A stretch of DNA of 64,000 nt from the NCBI RefSeq assembly GCF_024809855.1, contig NZ_JANUEM010000006.1, forward strand, positions 140,710 to 204,709, in the 5' to 3' direction. Positions 1-7,532 of this stretch are shown piece after piece. A program made the position numbers and the translations under genes. Source of the stretch: Rheinheimera pacifica (GTDB lineage Bacteria; Pseudomonadota; Gammaproteobacteria; Enterobacterales; Alteromonadaceae). Position 1 is the stretch's first letter. Every line of letters begins with the position of its first letter. The notes under the pieces were generated by a model. That model was given only the letters and a program-made list of their open reading frames with translations, did not search any database and had not been told where the DNA came from.

Positions 1-158
1 AAGCCATCAGCGAAGCTGAAGCCGAGCAGCTACGGGTGGCTGAACGTGGCCGTTTATTTGCCATTAATGTTGATGATTTTGACCCGGAATACCTGGCAGC
101 AGATAAAACCCTGCGCCAGCAAGGTGCCGGTGCAGTAGAAAAAGATCAGGCGGCATAA
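1..158 (+). CDS. fadE: Acyl-CoA dehydrogenase FadE, C-terminal fragment
   Basis: Only the last 51 codons are in the window (first full codon at base 3, stop TAA at 156-158). The reading contains INVDDFDPEYLA, preceded by an acidic AEAEQL segment. This matches what I recall of the extreme C-terminus of the long gammaproteobacterial acyl-CoA dehydrogenase FadE (SINVDDFDPEELA in E. coli). FadE performs the first oxidation step of fatty-acid beta-oxidation at the inner membrane. The catalytic domain lies upstream of the window and cannot be checked. A bidirectional hairpin follows the stop and separates this gene from the convergent nuclease gene. The assignment rests on about 15 diagnostic residues. 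Confidence 0.8.
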   Translation, partial: AISEAEAEQLRVAERGRLFAINVDDFDPEYLAADKTLRQQGAGAVEKDQAA

Positions 159-175
159 ATCATTTTTAGCTGATA

Positions 176-205
176 AAAAACGCCGGTTTTCACACCGGCG
201 TTTTT
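176..205. terminator. Bidirectional rho-independent terminator
   Basis: CGCCGGT at 181-187 pairs with ACCGGCG at 194-200. The stem is flanked by an A-run on the left and a T-run on the right. It can stop transcription both from fadE on the plus strand and from the convergent nuclease gene on the minus strand. Confidence 0.85.
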
Positions 206-220
206 ATTTGCACAATAACC

Positions 221-2803
221 TTAGTTAAAGTTCACCACTAAATCGGCTGAACAACTGGCTGTTGCCTGCTGACAAATTTTGTAAGTTACCGTTGGCGCTT
301 CAGAGCGGAAGTTGTCGCTAATACGCCCCGGTGCTGTTAAGTCGCGCACGGCTTCGTTGTCACGGTACAAGGTTAACCCTGTTGCCTCACCACTCCAGTC
401 CAGTTGCACCAGGCTCATACCAAAACGGGCTCGCACCGTACGCACCAGCTCCAGGCTTACGTCCAGTGGTGGTAAAGCCCCTGCCAGATTAAACGATACA
501 ATTACCGGATCATGATCTGACGAGCGGTATGCATCCGGCGCATAAAAATCAAGCTGCTGCTGTGGGGATTTAAACTCAACGTTATAATCCAGCGCTATTG
601 GCTCGTCGGCGTTAATATTCCATTTAGTGGCATCGGCCAGGTACTGCAGCGCCACATCATTTAGCAAGGCATGATCCAATGACCCCGATAAACCAGAGAA
701 CACATAGCCATGCCCCGATTTACCCAGCGCATCAAACACATTGATATAACCGGCCTGTGCCAGTGTAGTAATAGGATCTTCTTTGGCATAAGCGTTTAAG
801 TCACCCATTACCACTGCCGGAATATCAGCAAAATGCTCTGCGGCAAAAATGCCAATTGCCTGGGCTGCGCGGGTACGTGTCAGGTTACAGTTGCCCTGGC
901 CATCGCCGGTATCCGGATCTGTAGCACCGCAAGCAGAACCTTTAGATTTTAAGTGATTAACCATCACGGCAAATTCAGCGTTGTTTTCTGTCAGGCTAAA
1001 ACGCTGTGCCATCATAGGCCGGTTACTGCTGTCGTTAAACAATGCTGCGCCCTGACCGTCTGTAGCTGAGTTTGCTGAATTAAGGATCAACAGCTCGCCT
1101 GCCGGCACTACCTGATCAGCACGGTAAATTAACCCAACCGCTATTTCATCCGTGCCAACCGGGCCGGCTGCACTGATATATTGCCAGCTGCTGTTACCTG
1201 ACGCCGCACGCAACCCCTGCACCAGATCAGCAATAGCAGAGGTACTGCTATAGCCATCGTTTTCAATTTCCATCAGGCCAATCACGCTGACATCCATCGC
1301 AACCATAGCAGACAGGATCTTCGCCCGCTGACGTTCAAACTCTGCAGCCGTATTAGCACCCCGTGCGGTTGGGAAACCACCACCGGTACCATTACCGTTA
1401 AAGTAATTCAGCACGTTGAAACTGGCTACTTTAACATTGCCATCGTCAGAGAGTTCCGGCGCAGCAGTTCTGGGGTTGCTATGTACAAAATTAACACTTG
1501 TCGTTGGCATGATGCGGTACTCATTAAAAGAGTAATGCATGGTACCGGTTAAATTGATCACAGTATCACCGCTACGCACAGTGTTAGCAGCCGATAAACC
1601 GCCTGTAGGATATGGCACTATGGCCGGGTTTTGTACTGTACTGGCATCATCAAGCACAATTTTATTCAGCGCATGCTGTGCTGCCAGCGCAATGGCGTCA
1701 GCCCCCGGTGCGACAACCTGAGTTGGCGTATAACGGCGGCCATTCGCCAGCGTTAATTCACCATAGCGGCCCAGGGTGTAAGTATCATTTACTGTTAGTG
1801 GCTGGCTAAACCGCACCAGCATGCCCTCTACCGCTTCTAGCTCACTTAAATTCAGTACAGGCAGAGTCATCTCAACCGGTTGTGGTAACGCACTGCTGCC
1901 ACAATCAAGTGTTGCAGTAATGCTGCTAAGCTGGGTCTGGGTAAAATACTCATTCACTGTACCCTGCAAACGCACACGCTGGCCAACATTAACACTAAGG
2001 TTGCTGGTATTGACATAAACAAACAGCCCTTCCGATGTTGCCGGATCATTATCCTGCTCTGTCCCAACGGCTTGAATGGTATAACCCTGCAGCCCCGGTA
2101 AAGTTTGAGTGACAACAGCTTCTACCTGCACAACCTGCCCAACCAGCGGGCTTGCCATACCACTGCCTTGTATTGCAGAAATTGCTGTCGCTGGCTCACC
2201 ACAGCTTAAAACCGGCTCGGGTTCCGGTTCAGGCTCTGGTTCAGGCCCGCCACCTTCGCCATTAAACAAACCGAGATCAGAAAAATCGTTAACCGGAAAT
2301 CCGTTCCATTCATCAGCAGGTTCAAAAACGTCGAACTGATTGGTGTCGTACATTACTGCTTTACGGCGTAACGTCCGGTCAATGGTCGCTGTATCGCCAC
2401 TGCCCCAGGCCGTACCGGGGTTAAAACCAACCTGGCCGAATGAATCAATAACAACACCATCTTTACGCAAGGTTATGGCATCGTTACCATTCCAGGACGC
2501 ATTACCTGACACCTGATTTGCCAGGGCTCTTAGCTCGGCTACCGCACTGGTATGCGCATAGACAAAAGTACCACCTGCCGGCACAGTGCCGTTAAGCGTA
2601 GTGGTATTGGTTGCTGTTGCCGCACCATTGGCAAATACCTGTATTGTGTAACCTGACAGTACAATGTCATTACCGGTAGGATTGTAAAGCTCAAGTGCTT
2701 TGTTATTACCGGTGCCTTCTACATATTCAGAAATAAATAACTCGGCACTCACTGCCGGTGCCAGTAACATGGCGATAGTTGCTGATAGCGTCCTGATTTT
2801 CAT
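221..2803 (-). CDS. Secreted ExeM/NucH-type extracellular nuclease with lamin-tail domain
   Basis: The product is 860 residues and probably degrades extracellular DNA. An N-terminal signal peptide (MKIRTLSATIAMLLAPAVSA) precedes a lamin-tail-like domain (about 21-130, FISEYVEGTGNNKALELYN). A Pro-Glu repeat linker follows near residue 190, then an OB-fold segment (about 200-300), then an endonuclease/exonuclease/phosphatase domain (about 455-770). That domain shows VASFNVLNYF, GLMEIENDG, VNHLKSKGSACG, GDLNAYAKEDP and SSDHDPV, the usual metal and catalytic motifs of this fold. A short fibronectin-like tail ends the protein. Shewanella ExeM proteins often end in a GlyGly-CTERM anchor. None is visible here, so this form may be released or use another sorting route. 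Transcription converges on fadE. Confidence 0.9.
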   Translation of the reverse strand: MKIRTLSATIAMLLAPAVSAELFISEYVEGTGNNKALELYNPTGNDIVLSGYTIQVFANGAATATNTTTLNGTVPAGGTFVYAHTSAVAELRALANQVSGNASWNGNDAITLRKDGVVIDSFGQVGFNPGTAWGSGDTATIDRTLRRKAVMYDTNQFDVFEPADEWNGFPVNDFSDLGLFNGEGGGPEPEPEPEPEPVLSCGEPATAISAIQGSGMASPLVGQVVQVEAVVTQTLPGLQGYTIQAVGTEQDNDPATSEGLFVYVNTSNLSVNVGQRVRLQGTVNEYFTQTQLSSITATLDCGSSALPQPVEMTLPVLNLSELEAVEGMLVRFSQPLTVNDTYTLGRYGELTLANGRRYTPTQVVAPGADAIALAAQHALNKIVLDDASTVQNPAIVPYPTGGLSAANTVRSGDTVINLTGTMHYSFNEYRIMPTTSVNFVHSNPRTAAPELSDDGNVKVASFNVLNYFNGNGTGGGFPTARGANTAAEFERQRAKILSAMVAMDVSVIGLMEIENDGYSSTSAIADLVQGLRAASGNSSWQYISAAGPVGTDEIAVGLIYRADQVVPAGELLILNSANSATDGQGAALFNDSSNRPMMAQRFSLTENNAEFAVMVNHLKSKGSACGATDPDTGDGQGNCNLTRTRAAQAIGIFAAEHFADIPAVVMGDLNAYAKEDPITTLAQAGYINVFDALGKSGHGYVFSGLSGSLDHALLNDVALQYLADATKWNINADEPIALDYNVEFKSPQQQLDFYAPDAYRSSDHDPVIVSFNLAGALPPLDVSLELVRTVRARFGMSLVQLDWSGEATGLTLYRDNEAVRDLTAPGRISDNFRSEAPTVTYKICQQATASCSADLVVNFN

Positions 2804-2966
2804 GTGTTCTCCCTTGAGGTGTTATTAAGGACATCTGAATATAAAGCGCTTTTATGGCAGATTCATTAACTTTGTTCGTTGAATTTCGCTTATTTTCTTA
2901 CATTTTTCTGTCAGTATAATTTACACCTTGCTAACCGGCTGTTTTGCTTCAGCATCTAAATTAAAT

Positions 2967-2982
2967 AGACGTAAAGCCATCT
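2967..2982 (+). promoter_or_regulatory. Candidate MetJ box pair upstream of ppnP
   Basis: Two adjacent 8-mers, AGACGTAA (2967-2974) and AGCCATCT (2975-2982), each match the met-box consensus AGACGTCT at 6 of 8 positions. They sit 75 bases before ppnP and 165 bases before the divergent nuclease gene. Flanking 8-mers match poorly, so this is a minimal two-box site. The box AGCCATCT also occurs at the stronger candidates before metA and oadG, which is why I list it. It could be chance. Confidence 0.35.
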
Positions 2983-3056
2983 AATTTTAAAGCGGTACTT
3001 CCATCTGGCTTCAGGATCAGGTTTACTGTGCCAGACCACCAATAACGGAGCCTAAT

Positions 3057-3338
3057 ATGTTTAAAGTAAATCAGTATTTTGATGGCAAAGTTGCCTCTAT
3101 CGCCTTTAAAGGCGAGCAGTTACCGGCAACGGTAGGCGTTATGGCGCCGGGTGAATATGAGTTTGGTACCAGCCAGCATGAAGTTATGACAGTAATAAGC
3201 GGTGCACTGACCGTTTTACTGCCCGGAGCAAGTGGCTGGCAAACCTTTAGCCGGGGCCAGCATTTTTCGGTACCGGCGGATAGTAAATTTCAGTTGCAGG
3301 TAGCTGTAGATACCGCGTACCTTTGCACATACGCCTGA
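3057..3338 (+). CDS. ppnP: Pyrimidine/purine nucleoside phosphorylase PpnP (YaiE/DUF1255 family)
   Basis: A 93-residue single-domain cupin that phosphorolyses several purine and pyrimidine nucleosides to base and ribose-1-phosphate in the cytoplasm. The whole length matches the family: an N-terminal [14 protein letters not shown] strand, [23 protein letters not shown] in the core (written here as one family block), and a [12 protein letters not shown] end. The family is normally 93-95 residues, so the gene is complete. GGAG lies 7 bases before the ATG. It stands alone, 36 bases before the ABC exporter gene on the same strand, and a candidate MetJ site lies upstream. Confidence 0.92.
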   Translation: MFKVNQYFDGKVASIAFKGEQLPATVGVMAPGEYEFGTSQHEVMTVISGALTVLLPGASGWQTFSRGQHFSVPADSKFQLQVAVDTAYLCTYA

Positions 3339-3373
3339 TGTTATAAACCCAGGTAACAAAACAAGGAACCACC

Positions 3374-5182
3374 ATGCGCGGTATGCGCTCTGCAGCTAAA
3401 CAACCTGAACCCGCCAAAAGACCTGAAGCAACCAGCCTGAAACAGACAGTGGCCATGTTATGGCCTTATCTGTGGCAATTTAAATACCGTGTATTGCTGG
3501 CATTGCTGGCGTTAGTTGCGGCTAAAGCCGCCACATTGTTAATGCCGCTGGCATTAAAGTACATTGTCGATGCGCTGGATCAGGGCCGGCACAATTTGCT
3601 GGTGGTGCCCGTGGCTATGTTATTGCTGTATGGTGGCCTGCGCTTTGCCAGTGTGTTTTTTGGTGAAGTACGCGACGCCCTGTTTGGCCGGGTAACCGAG
3701 CATGCTATGCGTAAGCTGGGGCTACGGGTGTTTCAGCATCTGCATAGTTTAGAGCTGGCGTTTCACCTCGACCGGCAAACCGGCGGTATCAGCCGTGATA
3801 TTGAGCGCGGTACCAACGGCCTGAGTTTCTTAATGCGCTTTTTAATGTTTAATATCGCGCCAACCTTATTTGAAATTCTGGCCGTAGCACTGATATTCGC
3901 TACGCTGTTCTCGCCGTTTTACTCGGTTGTTACCGTGCTGGCGGTTGCGGTATATATCTTTTTTACTGTGGTTATTACCGAGTGGCGCAACAAATACACC
4001 CGCGAAGCCAACCAGGCCGACAACACCACTAACAGCCGCGCCGTTGACAGCCTGCTGAACTATGAAACGGTAAAGTATTTTAATAACGAGCAGTACGAGG
4101 CAAAAACCTACGACAGCTTTCTGGCCAGGTGGGAACAAGCCCGGTTAAAAAACCGCTTAAGCCTGCTGGCATTAAACTCGGGCCAGGCACTGATTATTGC
4201 CGCGGCAATTACTGCATTAATGTGGCTGGCAGCAGACGAAGTTGTCAGCCAAAAACTTACGCTGGGCGACCTGGTTATGGTTAATGCCTATATGATCCAG
4301 TTGTTTTTGCCGCTTAACTTTTTAGGTTTTGTTTACCGCGAAATCCGCCGGGCGTTAACAGATTTAGAAAATATGCTCGGCTTACTTAAGCGCAAAGCCG
4401 ACATTACCGATGCAGAAAATGCCAGCCCCCTGCAACTTGCTAGCGGTGAAATCCATTTTCAGCAGGTCGATTTTGCCTACCAGTGCGGGCGGCCTATTTT
4501 GCAGCAGTTAAGTTTTACAGTACCGCCCGGCAGCAAGGTTGCCATTGTTGGCGCCAGTGGCGCCGGTAAAAGCACTATCGCCCGGCTGCTATACCGCTTT
4601 TACCGTATCACAGGCGGCAGGATCAGCATTGACGGCCAGGATATCAGCACCGTTACCCTGGACAGCCTGCGCCGCGCTATTGCCATAGTGCCGCAAGATA
4701 CTGTGCTGTTTAACAGCAGCATACGCGACAATATCCACTACGGCCGCCCCGATGCCAGTGAGCAGGAGGTTGAACAAGCAATAGACTTAGCACACCTGCG
4801 CGGTTTTATTAACAGCCTGCCGTACGGCGATGCAACTTTGGTAGGTGAGCGCGGGTTAAAAGTATCCGGTGGCGAAAAGCAGCGCATAGCCATAGCACGG
4901 GCCATTTTAAAGAAATCGCCAATTCTGGTGTTTGATGAAGCCACCTCCGCGCTGGATTCAACATCCGAGCAAGCCATATTACAAGCCATGCGCGAAGTAG
5001 CACGTAATCATACCAGTGTGGTAATAGCACACCGGTTATCTACCATTACTGATGCGGATAATATTATCGTATTAAAACACGGCAGACTGGCAGAGCAAGG
5101 CAGCCACAGCGAACTGCTGGCCGCCAACGGCGAATATGCCCGTATGTGGCAGTTACAACAAAAACAACAAACTGACCGCTAA
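3374..5182 (+). CDS. Atm1/HMT-type ABC exporter, fused permease-ATPase
   Basis: A 602-residue half-transporter that should work as a homodimer in the inner membrane. The N-terminal half (about 35-335) carries six hydrophobic segments. The nucleotide-binding domain follows, with Walker A GASGAGKST, Q-loop IAIVPQDTVLFN, signature VSGGEKQR, Walker B ILVFDEATSALD and H-loop VIAHRLST, all intact. Sequence style is that of the mitochondrial Atm1/heavy-metal tolerance subfamily, whose bacterial members export glutathione-linked metals or persulfides. That substrate is inferred from the subfamily. AAGGAACC precedes the ATG. The gene follows ppnP but may have its own promoter. Confidence 0.88.
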   Translation: MRGMRSAAKQPEPAKRPEATSLKQTVAMLWPYLWQFKYRVLLALLALVAAKAATLLMPLALKYIVDALDQGRHNLLVVPVAMLLLYGGLRFASVFFGEVRDALFGRVTEHAMRKLGLRVFQHLHSLELAFHLDRQTGGISRDIERGTNGLSFLMRFLMFNIAPTLFEILAVALIFATLFSPFYSVVTVLAVAVYIFFTVVITEWRNKYTREANQADNTTNSRAVDSLLNYETVKYFNNEQYEAKTYDSFLARWEQARLKNRLSLLALNSGQALIIAAAITALMWLAADEVVSQKLTLGDLVMVNAYMIQLFLPLNFLGFVYREIRRALTDLENMLGLLKRKADITDAENASPLQLASGEIHFQQVDFAYQCGRPILQQLSFTVPPGSKVAIVGASGAGKSTIARLLYRFYRITGGRISIDGQDISTVTLDSLRRAIAIVPQDTVLFNSSIRDNIHYGRPDASEQEVEQAIDLAHLRGFINSLPYGDATLVGERGLKVSGGEKQRIAIARAILKKSPILVFDEATSALDSTSEQAILQAMREVARNHTSVVIAHRLSTITDADNIIVLKHGRLAEQGSHSELLAANGEYARMWQLQQKQQTDR

Positions 5183-5349
5183 GGCGGCCAGAAGAGCAGC
5201 GTTATCTATTGACTCAGAGAAGCCTCAAACGAGTTATACAAGCACTGCACTAAAGCTCTCACCTATGACATAGGAAGCGCCCAGCTCAAAAACTTTCAGC
5301 GACGGGTAACAAATAAATTCGGTGCATTGTTAAGCTTGGCTTCTAGTGG

Positions 5350-5646
5350 TTAGAACACTTTCATGCTTCGCGCGTATCCGCGGTTTTTATATACAAACTC
5401 TTCGAAAAGAGCTTGCTGACGTTCCATTTCAGGGGTTAAGTAACCCTCTGTTCCTGGGGTATAACTTCGATCAGCCTCTCCCAGTGGAGATACAAAAAGC
5501 AATTGTGCGTAGGGGCGGTGTTTTATGAATAGATGAACGTCAAAAAACTCTGAGTCTACATAAAAGCCAATATAAAAATATGCCAGAGCCAGCACAGAGA
5601 GAGCTGCTACCGGTTTCAGGGTTTTTGGTTTAATTGTTATGGGCAT
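5350..5646 (-). CDS. Small membrane-anchored protein of unknown function, probable gene-cassette product
   Basis: I do not recognise this 98-residue protein. One hydrophobic helix (about 14-30, AALSVLALAYFYIGFYV) follows a basic N-terminus. A soluble tail contains RPYAQLLFVSPLGEADRSYTP and ends YARSMKVF. An upstream ATG at 5709 is open, but that extension is encoded by the attC-like site, so I prefer the ATG at 5646 (MPITIKPK). That ATG lies in the right-hand end of the site, GTTATGC, and overlaps the preceding gene by 17 bases. The arrangement suggests a cassette gene brought in by recombination. About 165 bases to the ABC gene hold no other gene. Confidence 0.6.
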   Translation of the reverse strand: MPITIKPKTLKPVAALSVLALAYFYIGFYVDSEFFDVHLFIKHRPYAQLLFVSPLGEADRSYTPGTEGYLTPEMERQQALFEEFVYKNRGYARSMKVF

Positions 5647-5833
5647 AACTATCGTCACACAGGCTAGCAACTTGTTGCGAGTCGGGCGGCCATAGGACGT
5701 GTTTTCCAATCAGTTCCAATGCAGTAAGAATGTCACTTACATCAAATGCTCCACCGGATAAATCGTAATGTACTTTGAGGATAACCCAAAACGCATCCTC
5801 AGCAATAAGTGTTTTACCTTTGAAGGTAAGCAT
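5630..5833 (-). CDS. Short unknown cassette-type protein, C-terminus read through an attC-like site
   Basis: A 67-residue acidic protein, not recognised (MLTFKGKTLIAEDAFWV... with GGAFDVSDILTALELIG). Only about the first 38 residues lie before the attC-like site at 5643-5719. From ALELIG onward the codons come from the site itself, and the stop lies beyond it. Cassette genes usually stop before or at the start of attC, so this may be a shortened gene whose original end was lost by recombination. It lies 38 bases after the DUF2442 gene on the same strand. Confidence 0.45.
   Translation of the reverse strand: MLTFKGKTLIAEDAFWVILKVHYDLSGGAFDVSDILTALELIGKHVLWPPDSQQVASLCDDSYAHNN
5643..5719 (-). 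repeat. Degenerate integron attC-like site
   Basis: Read on the minus strand, this 77-base segment contains CGACTCGCAACAAGTTGC. The same core occurs in the attC sites at 51257-51334 (CGACTCGGAACAAGTTGC) and 52308-52388 (GACTCGCAACAAGTTG). Its right end is GTTATGC. The left end, where RYYYAAC is expected, reads TTGGAAC, so it is eroded. The outer arms still pair imperfectly (AACTGATTG against AACTATCG). Confidence 0.6.
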
Positions 5834-5871
5834 TGTTCAAACAGACTCCGATGATTAATACCATATAATGC

Positions 5872-6141
5872 TCAAAGCAACTGTGCGGTACGCGTCGGCT
5901 GGTTTTGCTTGTTATGCAAACCTTTAAGAAACTCTGGAGCTAGATCTGCTCCGTTTGGCCAAACAACAGTCTCAAGCTCTGGATCAACCGATACCTTTCT
6001 GAAAACAGTGATTTCCTTCAGCGGTTCAAATACAGGCCCGTTTAGCACCCCATCTAGATCAATTTCACCAAAAGTACCATCATCAAATGCTACCCAGATT
6101 TTGTAATCAGCTACGTATTTTACAGATTTAATATGCAACAT
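5872..6141 (-). CDS. DUF2442 domain protein, partner of DUF4160
   Basis: An 89-residue protein. The core (about 1-75) has the DUF2442 pattern: VKYVADYKIWVAFDDGTFGE, FEPLKEITVFRKVSVD and the conserved ETVVWPNGADLAPEFL. It begins 3 bases after the DUF4160 stop, so the two are probably co-translated. This pair recurs in bacterial accessory regions and integron cassettes. Its function is not established, although a toxin-antitoxin-like role has been proposed for related pairs. The C-terminal tail (HNKQNQPTRTAQLL) is encoded by bases resembling the left end of an attC site (GCATAAC then AAGCAAAACC), but no matching right end was found. Confidence 0.85.
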   Translation of the reverse strand: MLHIKSVKYVADYKIWVAFDDGTFGEIDLDGVLNGPVFEPLKEITVFRKVSVDPELETVVWPNGADLAPEFLKGLHNKQNQPTRTAQLL

Positions 6142-6144
6142 AAT

Positions 6145-6402
6145 TTACTCCAGCGGTGCAATGTAATTGAGAGGCTCACCGGCTCTGGCTCGACGCCAGT
6201 TTTCTTCCAATTCTGTTTTATGTATACCTATCCATTCCTGAACAAAGGAAGCTGCTCGTTTGGGCAGCTCCCCTTCCAATATGGTTCCATCAAATGCAAA
6301 TAGTGCTTCGTAACCAGAATATTTTGCATGAAAATGCGGTGGATTATGATCGTTAAAATACATTGCAATCAAAATTCCGTAAAAGCGACTAATAACTGGC
6401 AT
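6145..6402 (-). CDS. DUF4160 domain protein
   Basis: An 85-residue protein with the diagnostic DUF4160 blocks: PVISRFYGILIAMYFNDH, NPPHFHAKYSGYEA, then WIGIHKTELEENWRRARAGE. The conserved NPPHFHA histidines are intact. It is the first gene of a two-gene unit with DUF2442, separated by 3 bases. Biochemical function is unknown. On its upstream side (minus strand) lies GTTAGGC (plus strand 6464-6470), which equals the right-hand end consensus of an attC site, but no left end was found. Confidence 0.88.
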   Translation of the reverse strand: MPVISRFYGILIAMYFNDHNPPHFHAKYSGYEALFAFDGTILEGELPKRAASFVQEWIGIHKTELEENWRRARAGEPLNYIAPLE

Positions 6403-6454
6403 TTACCTACCCCTCGAAAAGTATAGAGCTATCATATTGCATCGGGGCTGACAG

Positions 6455-6706
6455 TCAAATCTGGCCTAACATGAAACTTTGCGGCACATTGCAACCGTCA
6501 GTCTCTTTACGCAAATACTTCCAGCGAATGTCTTCACTCAGGCCAGATACACCTGACCAGCCTCTAGGAAGCCCAAGTCCTTCTTCAGAGGCTTCAATTG
6601 TTGGCCCTAGCGATTGAAAACGTTCCTTGGTAAGTCATCACTGCCCATTGATGAGTCGATTGAATTCCACATTAATGTTTGCCAGCACTAAAGTGCTATG
6701 GTGCAT
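6455..6706 (-). pseudogene. Gene debris: frameshifted ORF fragment and a 22-codon upstream ORF
   Basis: On the minus strand, 6638-6706 encodes a 22-residue peptide (MHHSTLVLANINVEFNRLI...). Its end overlaps a second start at 6648 (MGSDDLP). That second frame soon hits a stop, but a shift of one base opens a 50-residue reading: KERFQSLGPTIEASEEGL, LGLPRGWSGVSGLSEDIRWK, YLRKETDGCNVPQSFMLGQI, stop at 6455. The composition of that reading looks like genuine protein. I do not recognise it. The 350 bases between DUF4160 and the lipase hold only this debris and the lipase leader region. Confidence 0.4.
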
Positions 6707-6755
6707 TTTTCGCCAACTGCTTAGCTTAGGTTGCAACCCAACAGGAGCTAATACC

Positions 6756-7460
6756 ATGTATCACTATAAAAATTATCTACTCACCAGCCTTTTTGCCGTT
6801 TTTGCTAGTTGTAGCCTGATGCCGCAGGCGGCTTGTGTTGATGCCGTAGTGCTGGTGCATGGCAATACCGCCACACCGGCAAGCTGGGATAACACCTATA
6901 ACTACTTGCTGACTAAAGGCTACAGCAGCAGCGATATTTACCGGCCAGACTGGGGTTCAAAAAGTTGCGCCGCCTGCAATGATCACAGCGGCAGTGAAGA
7001 AACACCGGTACGTAATGCATTGCAACAAGCTTTAGTCAGCTCCTGCACCGGCAAGATAGATGTTATCGGCCATTCGATGGGTGCTACACTGGCGGCACAG
7101 CAAATAGATAAACTGGCGATAGCGTCACAGGTAAACAGTTTTGTTGGTATTGCCGGGGCGTTTCGCGGCTTATTAAGTTGTGGTGTTTACCCGTACAATG
7201 TATGGAACTCAACCTGCGGCAGTGCGGGTTTGTCGGTGTCGAGCCCGTTTTTGGACGGCTTGTACGGCACACGTTTTGGCCAGAAAGTGTATTCGATCAA
7301 AAGTTACAGTGATCAGGTGGTATGTGCCACCGGCAGTTGCCTGATATACGGCATTCACAGCAGCAGTATCTGGGGTGAAAATGCCAGCTATAACTACCTG
7401 CTGGGCCATTTTGCTCTGCAAACCGACACTGCTGCACAGCAATACCAACTGATTAAATAA
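6756..7460 (+). CDS. Secreted class 2 lipase / alpha-beta hydrolase
   Basis: The ATG at 6756 is chosen over an open start at 6627 because AGGAGC precedes it and it begins a signal peptide (MYHYKNYLLTSLFAVFASCS, cleavage probably near residue 27). The 234-residue precursor has the oxyanion strand VVLVHGNTATPASWDN, the nucleophile elbow VIGHSMGA (Ser), a likely acid in SYSDQVV and the catalytic His in LLGHFAL. This is the order of Lipase_2 family enzymes that hydrolyse short acyl esters outside the cytoplasm. About eight cysteines in the mature part suggest disulfides. It stands alone between the decayed region and yjjG. Confidence 0.82.
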   Translation: MYHYKNYLLTSLFAVFASCSLMPQAACVDAVVLVHGNTATPASWDNTYNYLLTKGYSSSDIYRPDWGSKSCAACNDHSGSEETPVRNALQQALVSSCTGKIDVIGHSMGATLAAQQIDKLAIASQVNSFVGIAGAFRGLLSCGVYPYNVWNSTCGSAGLSVSSPFLDGLYGTRFGQKVYSIKSYSDQVVCATGSCLIYGIHSSSIWGENASYNYLLGHFALQTDTAAQQYQLIK

Positions 7461-7532
7461 GCTAAACCGGCCAGGCCGCGCCGTTGCGGCCTTAGCGGAT
7501 AAACAACGGTTTTGTGTTTGCCGTTAGCAGCT

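Noticed and set aside
2213..2250. Tandem repeat as a possible mobile or regulatory repeat
   Set aside because: It only encodes the Pro-Glu linker of the secreted nuclease.
5647..5709. Longer start of the 5350-5646 gene (MENTSYGR...)
   Set aside because: These codons lie in the attC-like site. The downstream ATG gives a better membrane protein and does not use site sequence.
5846..5924. attC site in the 3' end of the DUF2442 gene
   Set aside because: The left end GCATAAC and following bases fit, but the right end (GTTTGAA) and arm pairing are poor.
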